Of a stretch of DNA of 64,000 bases, positions 1 to 7,106 are shown one piece after another; the stretch's first letter is position 1; every line of letters begins with the position of its first letter. The notes beneath the pieces were generated by a model. It was given only the letters and a program-made list of their open reading frames with translations. It ran no database searches and had not been told where the DNA came from. The translations under genes were made by a program, and so were the position numbers. Location of the stretch: the NCBI RefSeq assembly GCF_016653315.1, contig NZ_NHSH01000076.1, forward strand, positions 79,745-143,744, written 5' to 3'. Source of the DNA: Halochromatium roseum (GTDB lineage: Bacteria; Pseudomonadota; Gammaproteobacteria; Chromatiales; Chromatiaceae).

Positions 1-76
1 GGGACCGGGGCAGGATGCGGTGAGCTGTCGTTGGAGTTGATATGCTAGTGCGCACCAATCGATCCAAGGTGTCACC

Positions 77-622
77 GTGGAAGCGCTCAAGCTCGCAACC
101 ATTGATGATCTACTGCACAGCGCCGACGAGCAGGTTGAACTGATCGACGGAGAGATCGTTCGGCGCCCGATGACGCGGCCGTATCACGCGCAGGCTCAAG
201 GCAATACGCGCGAGGAGCTCGGGCCATTCAATCGCCGCTCCGGACCCGATGGCTGGTGGATTCTCACCGAGGCCAGCGTTGCTTACGAGCCGCACGAGTG
301 CCCGGCCCATGATCTGGCCGGATGGCGTAAATCACGGTTGTCGAGCTTGCCGCGTGGTTTGATTGACCTGCCGCCGGATTGGGTCTGCGAGATCGTCTCA
401 CCTGGCCATGAGCGTAAGGACACACAACAGATTCCACTGCTCTTGCAACGCCACCAGGTGCCTGACTACTGGCTGATCTGGCCGGAGGAGCGCAAGCTGG
501 TTACCCATCAACTTGAGGCTGGCCGCTATCGCGTCATCGCTACGATGGATCATCAGCAGCGTGCACGAATCCCACCGTTCGACGAAATCGAGATCGATCT
601 TGGCTACATCCTGGCGGCCTAG
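77..622 (+). CDS. Uma2 family (DUF820) restriction-endonuclease-fold protein
   Basis: The 181-residue protein resembles Uma2/DUF820 proteins, which have a PD-(D/E)XK nuclease fold and usually no known target. Visible family signatures are ELIDGEI near residue 21, DLAGWRKSRL at 79-88 (likely catalytic Asp79), CEIVSP near 104 (likely catalytic Glu105) and DYWLIWP near 130. In most relatives the segment after the Glu carries a Lys; here it reads DTQQIP, so activity is doubtful. The start is a GTG; no strong Shine-Dalgarno sequence is visible. It stands alone ahead of a broken antitoxin gene. Uma2 genes are often mobile and present in many copies in cyanobacteria and purple bacteria. Confidence 0.85.
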   Translation: MEALKLATIDDLLHSADEQVELIDGEIVRRPMTRPYHAQAQGNTREELGPFNRRSGPDGWWILTEASVAYEPHECPAHDLAGWRKSRLSSLPRGLIDLPPDWVCEIVSPGHERKDTQQIPLLLQRHQVPDYWLIWPEERKLVTHQLEAGRYRVIATMDHQQRARIPPFDEIEIDLGYILAA

Positions 623-866
623 AACCCTAGTGCGTTCCGGGGCGTTCAGCCAGCCCGAGCGAGTACGACCTGTCGATGACGCTGATGTCGAGCGCTGCAG
701 CGCCGGCTGCTCGATACCTTGCAGCCTCGCTGGACGCTCTTGTCCGCAGTTGTCACTCGACCCGGGATATCGAAAAAGCGTCGAAAATGCCGGCTTCTGC
801 ATCCAACGTGCATACTAAATGGCAATTGGCGTCATGCACGACTTCGGTACCACAAAGGGCGAAAAC

Positions 867-1001
867 GTGAACCGAGACCAAACTTTGAAGCTTCTCGCCG
901 AGCACAAGGCAGATCTGGCTCGACGGTTCGGTGTCGTCGAATGGGCGCCCTCCGAGTCAACCGTTCGGGGCGATCGGCGAGTTGATTTGACTCGCGCATG
1001 A
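867..1001 (+). pseudogene. Truncated MNT-type nucleotidyltransferase (MntA antitoxin) remnant
   Basis: From a GTG at 867, with AAAGGG just upstream, the frame reads NRDQTLKLLAEHKADLAR, typical of the N-terminus of MNT-domain antitoxins of HEPN/MNT modules. The following catalytic GSxxR...DxD region is scrambled (ESTVRGDRRVD) and the frame stops at residue 44, overlapping the next gene's ATG. No HEPN partner follows. The gene looks like a deletion remnant. The 244 bp between 622 and 867 hold no recognisable gene. Confidence 0.55.
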
Positions 1002-1672
1002 CGATGCTGGATACCTACTGCGAGCGCGCCGGTGCCGCCGGACTGCTTGCCGAGCCGATCAACCTGATCACGAATGCGGCCTTCGTTATTGCCGCGGTCT
1101 TGGCCGCGCGACGGCTTGCCGCCGAGCCCGATCTCGGGCTGAGCAACAGTTGGGATCTCGGCCTGCTGATCCTGTTGCTTGGGGCGATTGGCATCGGTAG
1201 CGCACTTTGGCACAGCTTCGCCACCGGCTGGGCGGTGCTTGCCGACGTCATTCCGATCACGCTCTTCATCAACCTCTACCTGCTCAGCTTCGGCTGGCGG
1301 GTGCTCAGGCTGCGGCCGCTCGCGCTGGCGGGGCTCTGGCTCAGCTATCAGGTACTCAGCATCGGGCTGGTTGCTCTCACTGGCCCCGAGCTGCTCAATG
1401 GCTCGGTCGGCTACCTGCCGGCGCTCGCATTCCTGGGCGGGTTTTGGTGGGTCCTGCGCCGCCGCACTGATCCGCTCGCACCGACGCTCCTGGCCGCCTG
1501 CCTCCTGTTCATTGGCTCATTGACCTTCCGGACCCTCGACGTGGCGCTTTGCGGGATGCTACCACTCGGCCTGCACTTTTTTTGGCACGTCCTCAATGCG
1601 CTGCTGCTCTTCCTGCTGCTGCGCGGTTTGATTAAGGCGCGCCGGGCGCCACAACAGGCTCCAGCCGCCTAG
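998..1672 (+). CDS. Ceramidase-like CREST-superfamily membrane protein
   Basis: The 224-residue protein has about seven hydrophobic segments and the residue pattern of alkaline-ceramidase-like CREST hydrolases: CE at 8-9, EPINLITN at 19-26, a Ser...TrpHis (S68, W71-H72), an Asp in VLADVIP near 83, and a C-terminal HFFWH motif near 196-200. In characterised CREST enzymes these His/Asp/Ser residues hold a catalytic zinc and cleave an amide in a lipid. The bacterial substrate is unknown. The ATG overlaps the stop of the antitoxin remnant. The 3' end overlaps the convergent 1632-3995 gene by 41 bp. Confidence 0.7.
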   Translation: MTMLDTYCERAGAAGLLAEPINLITNAAFVIAAVLAARRLAAEPDLGLSNSWDLGLLILLLGAIGIGSALWHSFATGWAVLADVIPITLFINLYLLSFGWRVLRLRPLALAGLWLSYQVLSIGLVALTGPELLNGSVGYLPALAFLGGFWWVLRRRTDPLAPTLLAACLLFIGSLTFRTLDVALCGMLPLGLHFFWHVLNALLLFLLLRGLIKARRAPQQAPAA

Positions 1673-3995
1673 CCCCGCGCCTGGCGATCAGCCAGGCGCC
1701 GAGGTAGCAGCCGATGCCGGCCAGCAGCGTGACCGGCTGACCGGCCTGGACCGAGAGCAGCGTCGCCGTCGATGCCGCCAGCACCGAGGCAAAGCCGTTG
1801 ATCGCCCAGCTCCAAGACTGCCAGCTGCGGGTGCCGACCAGGTGCTGCAGTGCCCAGGGAAACGGCCGGCCCATGGCCCAGGTCATCGGCAACAGCAATG
1901 CCGCCAGGAGCGGGATGCGCGCGAACAGCGGCAGTGCCAGCAGGGGCTGGCCGGGCCACCAGAAGGCTAGCACTGCGATGCCGCCGCCGATCGCCAAGGC
2001 GCCGAAGATCGGCGGCAAGGCGTCGGCACCGCAGCGCCGCGTGGGCATCGCGCTGCCGATGCCGGCACCGATCATGAAGACGGCGAAGATCACCGCCGCA
2101 GCCAGCACCGGCAGCTCGACGAAGGCGATCGTGCGCTGCAGCAGCGCAAGCTCGACCAGCATGAAGCCGAACCCCAGCAGCCCGAAATAGCCGATGACCT
2201 CGGCGCGTGTGAAGGCCGCTGAGGCACGCGGCATGCGTCCTAGCGGTGCCAGGATCAGCAGCGCGGCCGCCAGGGTCGCGACGACCAGTGTCACGGCCGA
2301 CATCACCAGCGTCCAGTCCAGGTAGCTGGCCGCCCGCGCGCCGAGCCTCTCGAACAAGCGCGGGATGGTCGACCACTGCATCGCGTGCCAGAAATACGGC
2401 CGGTTGATCCCGACTGCGCCGGTCTCGAACCAGCGTGCCTGCTCGGGCATGGCGGTCTCGCTGAACACCGCCTGGGCGGCCTCGAAGAAGATCGGCGTCT
2501 CGAGCAGGTGATAGCGGTTGACCTCCTGCGCGTCGAGCCCGCGATGCCAGACCCGGTCGAAGCTCCAGCGCTCGGCGAAGCTGCGGATCAGGTTCAGGTC
2601 CGCGTCGGTCAGCGGTTGCGGCGAGACCAGGATCAGCAGCGCCTGCATGCCGCGCAGCGCGGCGACGTGGTTGGCGGGCTCATCGATGCCGGCCGCGCGC
2701 AGGCTCGCGGCAACGGTCGCTAGCATGCGCGGCCCCTGCCGCGGTGGGTAATCGAGCTGCAGCGGAATCGCCAGCAGGCCGTTGTCGTCGAGTCGGGCAA
2801 GCGCCGTGCGCAGACCCTGGCGCGTGAGCAGATAGTCTTCGGTTGCCGCGCCGGAGCCGTCGAAGGTGCGATCGAGCGCGATGACGGCGAATGAATCGCG
2901 GTTCGTGGTCAGAAAGCGGACAGGACTGTCCTGGATGGCATCGACCGCCAGGCCGCGCTTGATGGCCAGCGCCGGCAGGCGGCGGTCGGGCTCGACCCAG
3001 CTCAATGGCCGGCCGACCGCGTGCGCGGGGGTCGCCCAGCTGCTGCTGCCGAGCACTGCGACCCGGCCGTTGGGGCGCATCTGCAGGGCCAAGGCGGTCA
3101 GCGAGGCCTCCGACTGGTCTGGCGCCTGTCGATAATCGCGCTCGATCGGCACCAGCCGGTCACTGCCGACGATGGCCGCGTCTGAGGCCGCCACTCGGCC
3201 AGTCCAGTTCAGGCTCAGGCCCGGTGCCGAGCGCAGGCTGGATGAGCGCACGACAGTCAGTCGTCCCGCCAGCCCGGGGCGCTGCTCCAGAATCTCGGTA
3301 TCCGGTAGCGCGAGCACGCGCGAGAGCGCTTTGAAGTCGGAGATCGCAGGCTCGGGCGGGCTCAAGGTCAGCCAGGACGCTGCGGCCAACAGCAGCGCGG
3401 CCGATACCACCCCGATCCGGATGCGGCGCAGCGCCGAGAACAGCACGCAGAAGATCAGCAACAGCGCAGCGACCAGCGCCAGCGCCGCCTCGGGCATCAT
3501 CGCGACCAGGAGCAGGGTGCCAAGCAGGGTGCCGATGCCGGAGCCGCCAAGATTAGCCGCGTACAGCCAGCCGGCGTGCCTGGGCCAGCGCGCGAAGACC
3601 TGCCCCAGCGCGAGCCCAGCGCCAAAGAATGGGATAAAGGCGGCGAAGTCGATCGCCAACAGGCGCAGCAGCTCGGAGGCATCCCAGACCGCCATCAGCG
3701 GGCGCAGCGCGACCCAGGCGTGCAACAACAGCACCAACAAGAAACCGGCTGCCGCGACTAGCAGCGACAGCACCAGCCAGCGGTCGCCGAAGCGACCCGC
3801 GCGCTCACCGATGACGCTGAGCAGCGTGCCCGACGCACCGAACCCGAGCAGCGCCAGCGCGATGGTCAGTCCGGCGAAGTGGTGCCAATGGCTGAACTCG
3901 AACAGCCGCAGCAGGACGATCTCGAACGCCAGCACCGAACCGGCCAGGGCGCCGACGGCGACCAAGTGCAGCGGTCTGGGGGCTGCGTCAGGCAT
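1632..3995 (-). CDS. Membrane-embedded spermidine-synthase-like protein
   Basis: The 787-residue protein has three parts: an N-terminal block of roughly seven membrane helices (about 8-210), a soluble Rossmann-like domain (about 240-520), and a second membrane block (about 545-775). In the soluble part VAVLGSSS (312-319), VEPDRR (334-339) and the stretch FAVIALD...EDYLLT (369-391) match, in order, the SAM-binding and product elements of membrane-fused spermidine-synthase-like proteins. The glycine-rich loop is degenerate (GSSS rather than GGGxG), so true aminopropyl transfer is not supported. It starts 1 bp after the stop of the exported PCMT gene, so the two are almost certainly co-transcribed. 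The function is unknown. Confidence 0.7.
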   Translation of the reverse strand: MPDAAPRPLHLVAVGALAGSVLAFEIVLLRLFEFSHWHHFAGLTIALALLGFGASGTLLSVIGERAGRFGDRWLVLSLLVAAAGFLLVLLLHAWVALRPLMAVWDASELLRLLAIDFAAFIPFFGAGLALGQVFARWPRHAGWLYAANLGGSGIGTLLGTLLLVAMMPEAALALVAALLLIFCVLFSALRRIRIGVVSAALLLAAASWLTLSPPEPAISDFKALSRVLALPDTEILEQRPGLAGRLTVVRSSSLRSAPGLSLNWTGRVAASDAAIVGSDRLVPIERDYRQAPDQSEASLTALALQMRPNGRVAVLGSSSWATPAHAVGRPLSWVEPDRRLPALAIKRGLAVDAIQDSPVRFLTTNRDSFAVIALDRTFDGSGAATEDYLLTRQGLRTALARLDDNGLLAIPLQLDYPPRQGPRMLATVAASLRAAGIDEPANHVAALRGMQALLILVSPQPLTDADLNLIRSFAERWSFDRVWHRGLDAQEVNRYHLLETPIFFEAAQAVFSETAMPEQARWFETGAVGINRPYFWHAMQWSTIPRLFERLGARAASYLDWTLVMSAVTLVVATLAAALLILAPLGRMPRASAAFTRAEVIGYFGLLGFGFMLVELALLQRTIAFVELPVLAAAVIFAVFMIGAGIGSAMPTRRCGADALPPIFGALAIGGGIAVLAFWWPGQPLLALPLFARIPLLAALLLPMTWAMGRPFPWALQHLVGTRSWQSWSWAINGFASVLAASTATLLSVQAGQPVTLLAGIGCYLGAWLIARRGARRLEPVVAPGAP

Positions 3996-3996
3996 C

Positions 3997-4836
3997 TCAG
4001 CGCTCGCTGTTGCGATCGCCGGTGCGATCGCCGGTGCGTTGTTCGCCAGTTAGGGGCACGAAGGTCACCGACATCAGATTGCGTGTCCGGGTCTGGCCCT
4101 CTTCTGTCTTGGTCACCAGCAGTAGGTTCTGAGTCCAGCCGGCGCGTCCGACCGGGATCACCATGCGCTGGCCAGGCTTGAGCTGCTCGATCAGCGGTGG
4201 CGGTACGTGCTGCGCGGCCGCGGTGACGATGATTGCGTCGTAGGGCGCAAGCGCCTGGTAGCCATGGTAGCCATCGCCGTGGATCGCGGTGATGTTGTCG
4301 TAGCCAAGCTTGTCGAGCAGGGCGGCGGCTTGCTCGGCCAGTGGTCGAATGATCTCGATGGTCACAACCTCGACGCCCATGGCGCCGAGAATCGCGGCCT
4401 GGTAGCCGGAGCCGGTACCGATCTCGAGCACGCGGTCGCCTGGGGCCAGTTGAAGCGTTTCACTCATGAAGGCAACGATGAAGGGCTGCGAGATGGTCTG
4501 GCCATGGCCGATTGGCAACGGGCTGTCTGCATAGGCCCGATCGTGGAGATCCGGCGGCACGAATGCATGTCGCGGTACCGAGCGCATCGCCGCCAGCACG
4601 GCCTCGTCGGAGACACCGCGTCGCGCGATCTGGCGCTCGACCATCCGCTCGCGTTCCTCCTCGCGCGCGGCGCCGAAGGTCGGACGCCCTTCGGGACCAG
4701 GCGCGTCGGCGTGCAGCAGGACCTCGGTCTCTGTGGGGCTCGTCCTCGCTGAGGAAGCGTCCGGCTGGGCTAACGCCAGGGACGAGCATGCGAACGAAAT
4801 CGAGACGAACAGCGTCAAAAGCAAAAGGTCTTTCAT
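3997..4836 (-). CDS. pcm: Exported protein-L-isoaspartate O-methyltransferase
   Basis: This 279-residue PCMT repairs isoaspartyl residues by SAM-dependent methylation. Family motifs are HGQTISQPFIVAFM (111-124), the SAM loop VLEIGTGSGYQ (136-146) and GDGYHGY (187-193). Residues 1-23 form a signal peptide (KDLLLLTLFVSISFACSSL, then ALA before QP), so the enzyme probably acts in the periplasm, unlike E. coli Pcm. The C-terminus carries a duplicated 12-bp unit (4012-4023 and 4024-4035) giving TGDRTGDR. The next gene on the strand, a membrane spermidine-synthase-like protein, follows after 1 bp. How a periplasmic enzyme would receive SAM is unclear. Confidence 0.88.
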   Translation of the reverse strand: MKDLLLLTLFVSISFACSSLALAQPDASSARTSPTETEVLLHADAPGPEGRPTFGAAREEERERMVERQIARRGVSDEAVLAAMRSVPRHAFVPPDLHDRAYADSPLPIGHGQTISQPFIVAFMSETLQLAPGDRVLEIGTGSGYQAAILGAMGVEVVTIEIIRPLAEQAAALLDKLGYDNITAIHGDGYHGYQALAPYDAIIVTAAAQHVPPPLIEQLKPGQRMVIPVGRAGWTQNLLLVTKTEEGQTRTRNLMSVTFVPLTGEQRTGDRTGDRNSER

Positions 4837-4867
4837 GGCCTGTCTCCACTGAAAACACAGTCTCTGT

Positions 4868-4892
4868 CCCTAAACCGACTATAGTCATAGGG
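4868..4892. promoter_or_regulatory. Nested palindrome upstream of pcm
   Basis: CCCTA and TAGGG flank the perfect 10-bp palindrome GACTATAGTC (4877-4886), 32 bp upstream of the pcm start. On the pcm strand TATAGT within it could be a -10 box, but no clear -35 was found. It could be an operator; this is inference from symmetry only. The rest of the 4837-5157 gap (321 bp) holds no gene or other structure that I can support. Confidence 0.35.
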
Positions 4893-5157
4893 TAGATGGT
4901 ATGTGATCACCGAGCCTTAGGCCGACTATCCTGAAGGAGGGAGCAGGACGACGGCAACAGCACGACTGAAATACAGGGCAGTAGTCTGGCACCCCGTGAG
5001 AAGCCCGATTTGAGGGCCATGGTTGAGCGATGACCGGGAAGTAGACAATGGACAGCCACTGAGTCTGCTATACCTGCGCTTGGCGAGCACAGGGTCGCAT
5101 TGGGCTTTGCGATATGAAGCCATGACCGCATAATCACCAAGTCTAGAGATCAACTGG

Positions 5158-5838
5158 GTGACGACCATGCCAACGCGACTTTTCTTGGTTCGCCACGGTG
5201 CGACGGAGCTGACGGCAGAAGACCGCTTCTCGGGGGCGACCGATGTGCCGCTCTCCGAGGAGGGGCGAAAGCAGGTCGCAAACCTCGCCAATCGTCTTGC
5301 CGACGAGCAGATCGATGCCGTCTATGCCAGTCCGATGGGACGCACGGTGGAGACGGCACGGATTCTGGCCAAGCCGCATGGCGCTGAGGTGCGCGTGGAT
5401 TCGGCGCTGCGCGAGATCGACTATGGTCACTGGGAAGGAAAGACCCGCGCCGAGGTTGAGGCCCAGTACGGCGATGAGTATGAGGATTGGCAGGAAGACC
5501 CGCTCACGGTGGCGCCCCGCGATGGCGAATCCGGTGTCCACGTCCTCGCGCGTGCACTACCGGTCGTGCGCCGGATCATTGAGCAGCATCAGCATGGCTC
5601 AGTGCTGGTGGTCTGCCACAAGGGTACCAACCGATTGTTGATCAGTAGTCTGCTTGGGTTCGATGCGCGCGGCTATCGGGATCGGCTCGATCAGAGCCCG
5701 GCCGCGTTGAATATCCTCGACTTCGTGAGTCCGGTCCGGGCCCGTCTCAGGCTGTTCAACGATGTCTCGCATTATGAGGGCGTGCCCGATCGCACCTTCT
5801 CCCAGCGTCTGTCGCGTTGGTGGGCACCTCGGAGTTGA
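5158..5838 (+). CDS. Histidine phosphatase family protein
   Basis: The 226-residue protein belongs to the phosphoglycerate-mutase-like branch-2 histidine phosphatases. RHG at 12-14 supplies the phospho-accepting His13; Arg62 (GRTVETA), Glu86 (REIDYGHWEG) and His154 (VVCHKG) complete the pocket. The length and the REIDYGxWEG block fit broad-specificity phosphatases (GpmB/CobC type) rather than a glycolytic mutase. The start is either the GTG at 5158 or the ATG at 5167; neither has a strong ribosome-binding site. There is no operon partner, and a hairpin follows the gene. Confidence 0.85.
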   Translation: MTTMPTRLFLVRHGATELTAEDRFSGATDVPLSEEGRKQVANLANRLADEQIDAVYASPMGRTVETARILAKPHGAEVRVDSALREIDYGHWEGKTRAEVEAQYGDEYEDWQEDPLTVAPRDGESGVHVLARALPVVRRIIEQHQHGSVLVVCHKGTNRLLISSLLGFDARGYRDRLDQSPAALNILDFVSPVRARLRLFNDVSHYEGVPDRTFSQRLSRWWAPRS

Positions 5839-5870
5839 GTCAAGCCCCATCGCGCGGTGCTCTGATTGAA

Positions 5871-5890
5871 CAGCCCGCATACGCGGGCTG
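5871..5890. terminator. Hairpin terminator between convergent genes
   Basis: A perfect 8-bp stem, CAGCCCGC/GCGGGCTG, with an ATAC loop, is followed on the + strand by GTATGGCTTTTAG. It lies between the histidine phosphatase gene and the convergent PDC gene and probably serves the former. Confidence 0.75.
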
Positions 5891-5923
5891 GTATGGCTTT
5901 TAGCTTGGACTCACAGCCTAGAC

Positions 5924-6901
5924 TCAAGCAGCAGGCTGCTCGGTGCAGGTCAGCGCCGAGGAGCCGAGCCAGAAGTCCATCCGCTTGTCGAGGAACTCGT
6001 CCCAGCGCATGTAGTGCGAGCCGTCGCAGGAGAAGTTGAGCGAGACGATCCCGTTCATGATGTTCAGCGAGCCCGAGCGCAGGTAGATGTTCTCGTCCAT
6101 GTAACGCAACTCGCGGAACTGATCGAACACGGCCTTGACGCGTTCAGCCGGGATCGCCGCCTCGTCGGGGTAGGCGCGCTGTGGATAGGCCAGGCAGATA
6201 GCCGGATCGCTCAGGTCCTCGTAGTCGAGCACCCGGAAATGGTAGGGGTCATCCAGCAGCCAGAGCGTCGCGCGCGAGCTCGAGAAATGCAGCTTGCCGT
6301 GGAAGACGCCGTGGGAGCGGATCAGCTCGGCGATCAGGTCCAGGATCTCGTCGATGCGCCCGTCCATCAGGCTGTCGACGCGCTGCTGGTAGAACAGGGC
6401 GCCGCGGATCGCCGGGTCGCCCTTGAGCTGCAGCCATCGGTCGGATTGCCGGTAGAGTTCTCGGGTCAAGGGCAGGTCGCGCAGGTCGAAGTCGGCGCCG
6501 AGGTAGCCGAGCAGCGTGCCGTCCTCGCGCGTGAGCCGCTGCATCGCGGTCAGCGACGGGCGCCGGTTGTTGCGGCTGAGATAGGCCGATGACAGCGAGA
6601 AGGCGGCGCCGGCGATGGCGTCGGCCATGTACGGCCGGGTTGTGCGGTCGCGGCCGAAGTGCTCCGGCAGCAGGCCGCCGGGCGAGACATTGGCGGTGAT
6701 CTGCCGGGCCTCGTGGTCGAGTAGGTAGAGGTACTTACAGTACGGCAGTCTCTCCATCGCCTTGCTCAAAGACTGCTCCAATGCGCTGCGATCGCCCCAT
6801 GCGTCGCGGCACGCTGTCTCGAGCCGGGAAAGGGCATCCGATAGCCGCGCGTGCAGGAGCATGCGCTGGCGGGCAATCGCGGTTTGTAGGGCCTCGCTCA
6901 T
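5924..6901 (-). CDS. Soluble PDC/Cache sensor-domain protein
   Basis: The 325-residue protein contains a PDC-like Cache region (about residues 30-190): ITANVSPGG, RPYMADAIAG, SSAYLSRNNRRPSLTAMQRL and YLGADFDLRDLP are the usual small-ligand-pocket segments. No signal peptide, membrane helix or output domain (kinase, GGDEF, MCP) is visible, so it appears to be a free cytoplasmic sensor. The ATG at 6901 was chosen because AGAGAG lies just upstream and similarity starts at SEALQTA; the frame stays open farther upstream without family-like sequence. It follows dabB-dabA on the same strand after a 205-bp gap and may read out a carbon-related ligand. Confidence 0.75.
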   Translation of the reverse strand: MSEALQTAIARQRMLLHARLSDALSRLETACRDAWGDRSALEQSLSKAMERLPYCKYLYLLDHEARQITANVSPGGLLPEHFGRDRTTRPYMADAIAGAAFSLSSAYLSRNNRRPSLTAMQRLTREDGTLLGYLGADFDLRDLPLTRELYRQSDRWLQLKGDPAIRGALFYQQRVDSLMDGRIDEILDLIAELIRSHGVFHGKLHFSSSRATLWLLDDPYHFRVLDYEDLSDPAICLAYPQRAYPDEAAIPAERVKAVFDQFRELRYMDENIYLRSGSLNIMNGIVSLNFSCDGSHYMRWDEFLDKRMDFWLGSSALTCTEQPAA

Positions 6902-7106
6902 GATCTTGCTCTCTTCTGATTGCGACGCAAACTGCGCTCGGATTGGATTGGGATCGATACGCGCTCGGGTTGGGAGCGACACGTGCTCGGGTTGGGATGA
7001 ATGCCGCGCTGGCCATCCTTGGCCAGTGCAACCTCTCTCGTGCATCAGGTCAGCAATACCGACACCCTCTTGCTGCCATCTGGCGCTCAGCGCTGTAGGA
7101 GCCCGC

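Noticed and set aside
676..870. 64-codon + strand frame before the antitoxin remnant
   Set aside because: No family-like sequence, no ribosome-binding site, and low-complexity Ala/Ser composition.
4012..4035. GCGATCGC octamers in pcm resembling the cyanobacterial HIP1 repeat
   Set aside because: Only a local duplication of 12 bp at the gene end; the octamer is not visibly over-represented elsewhere.
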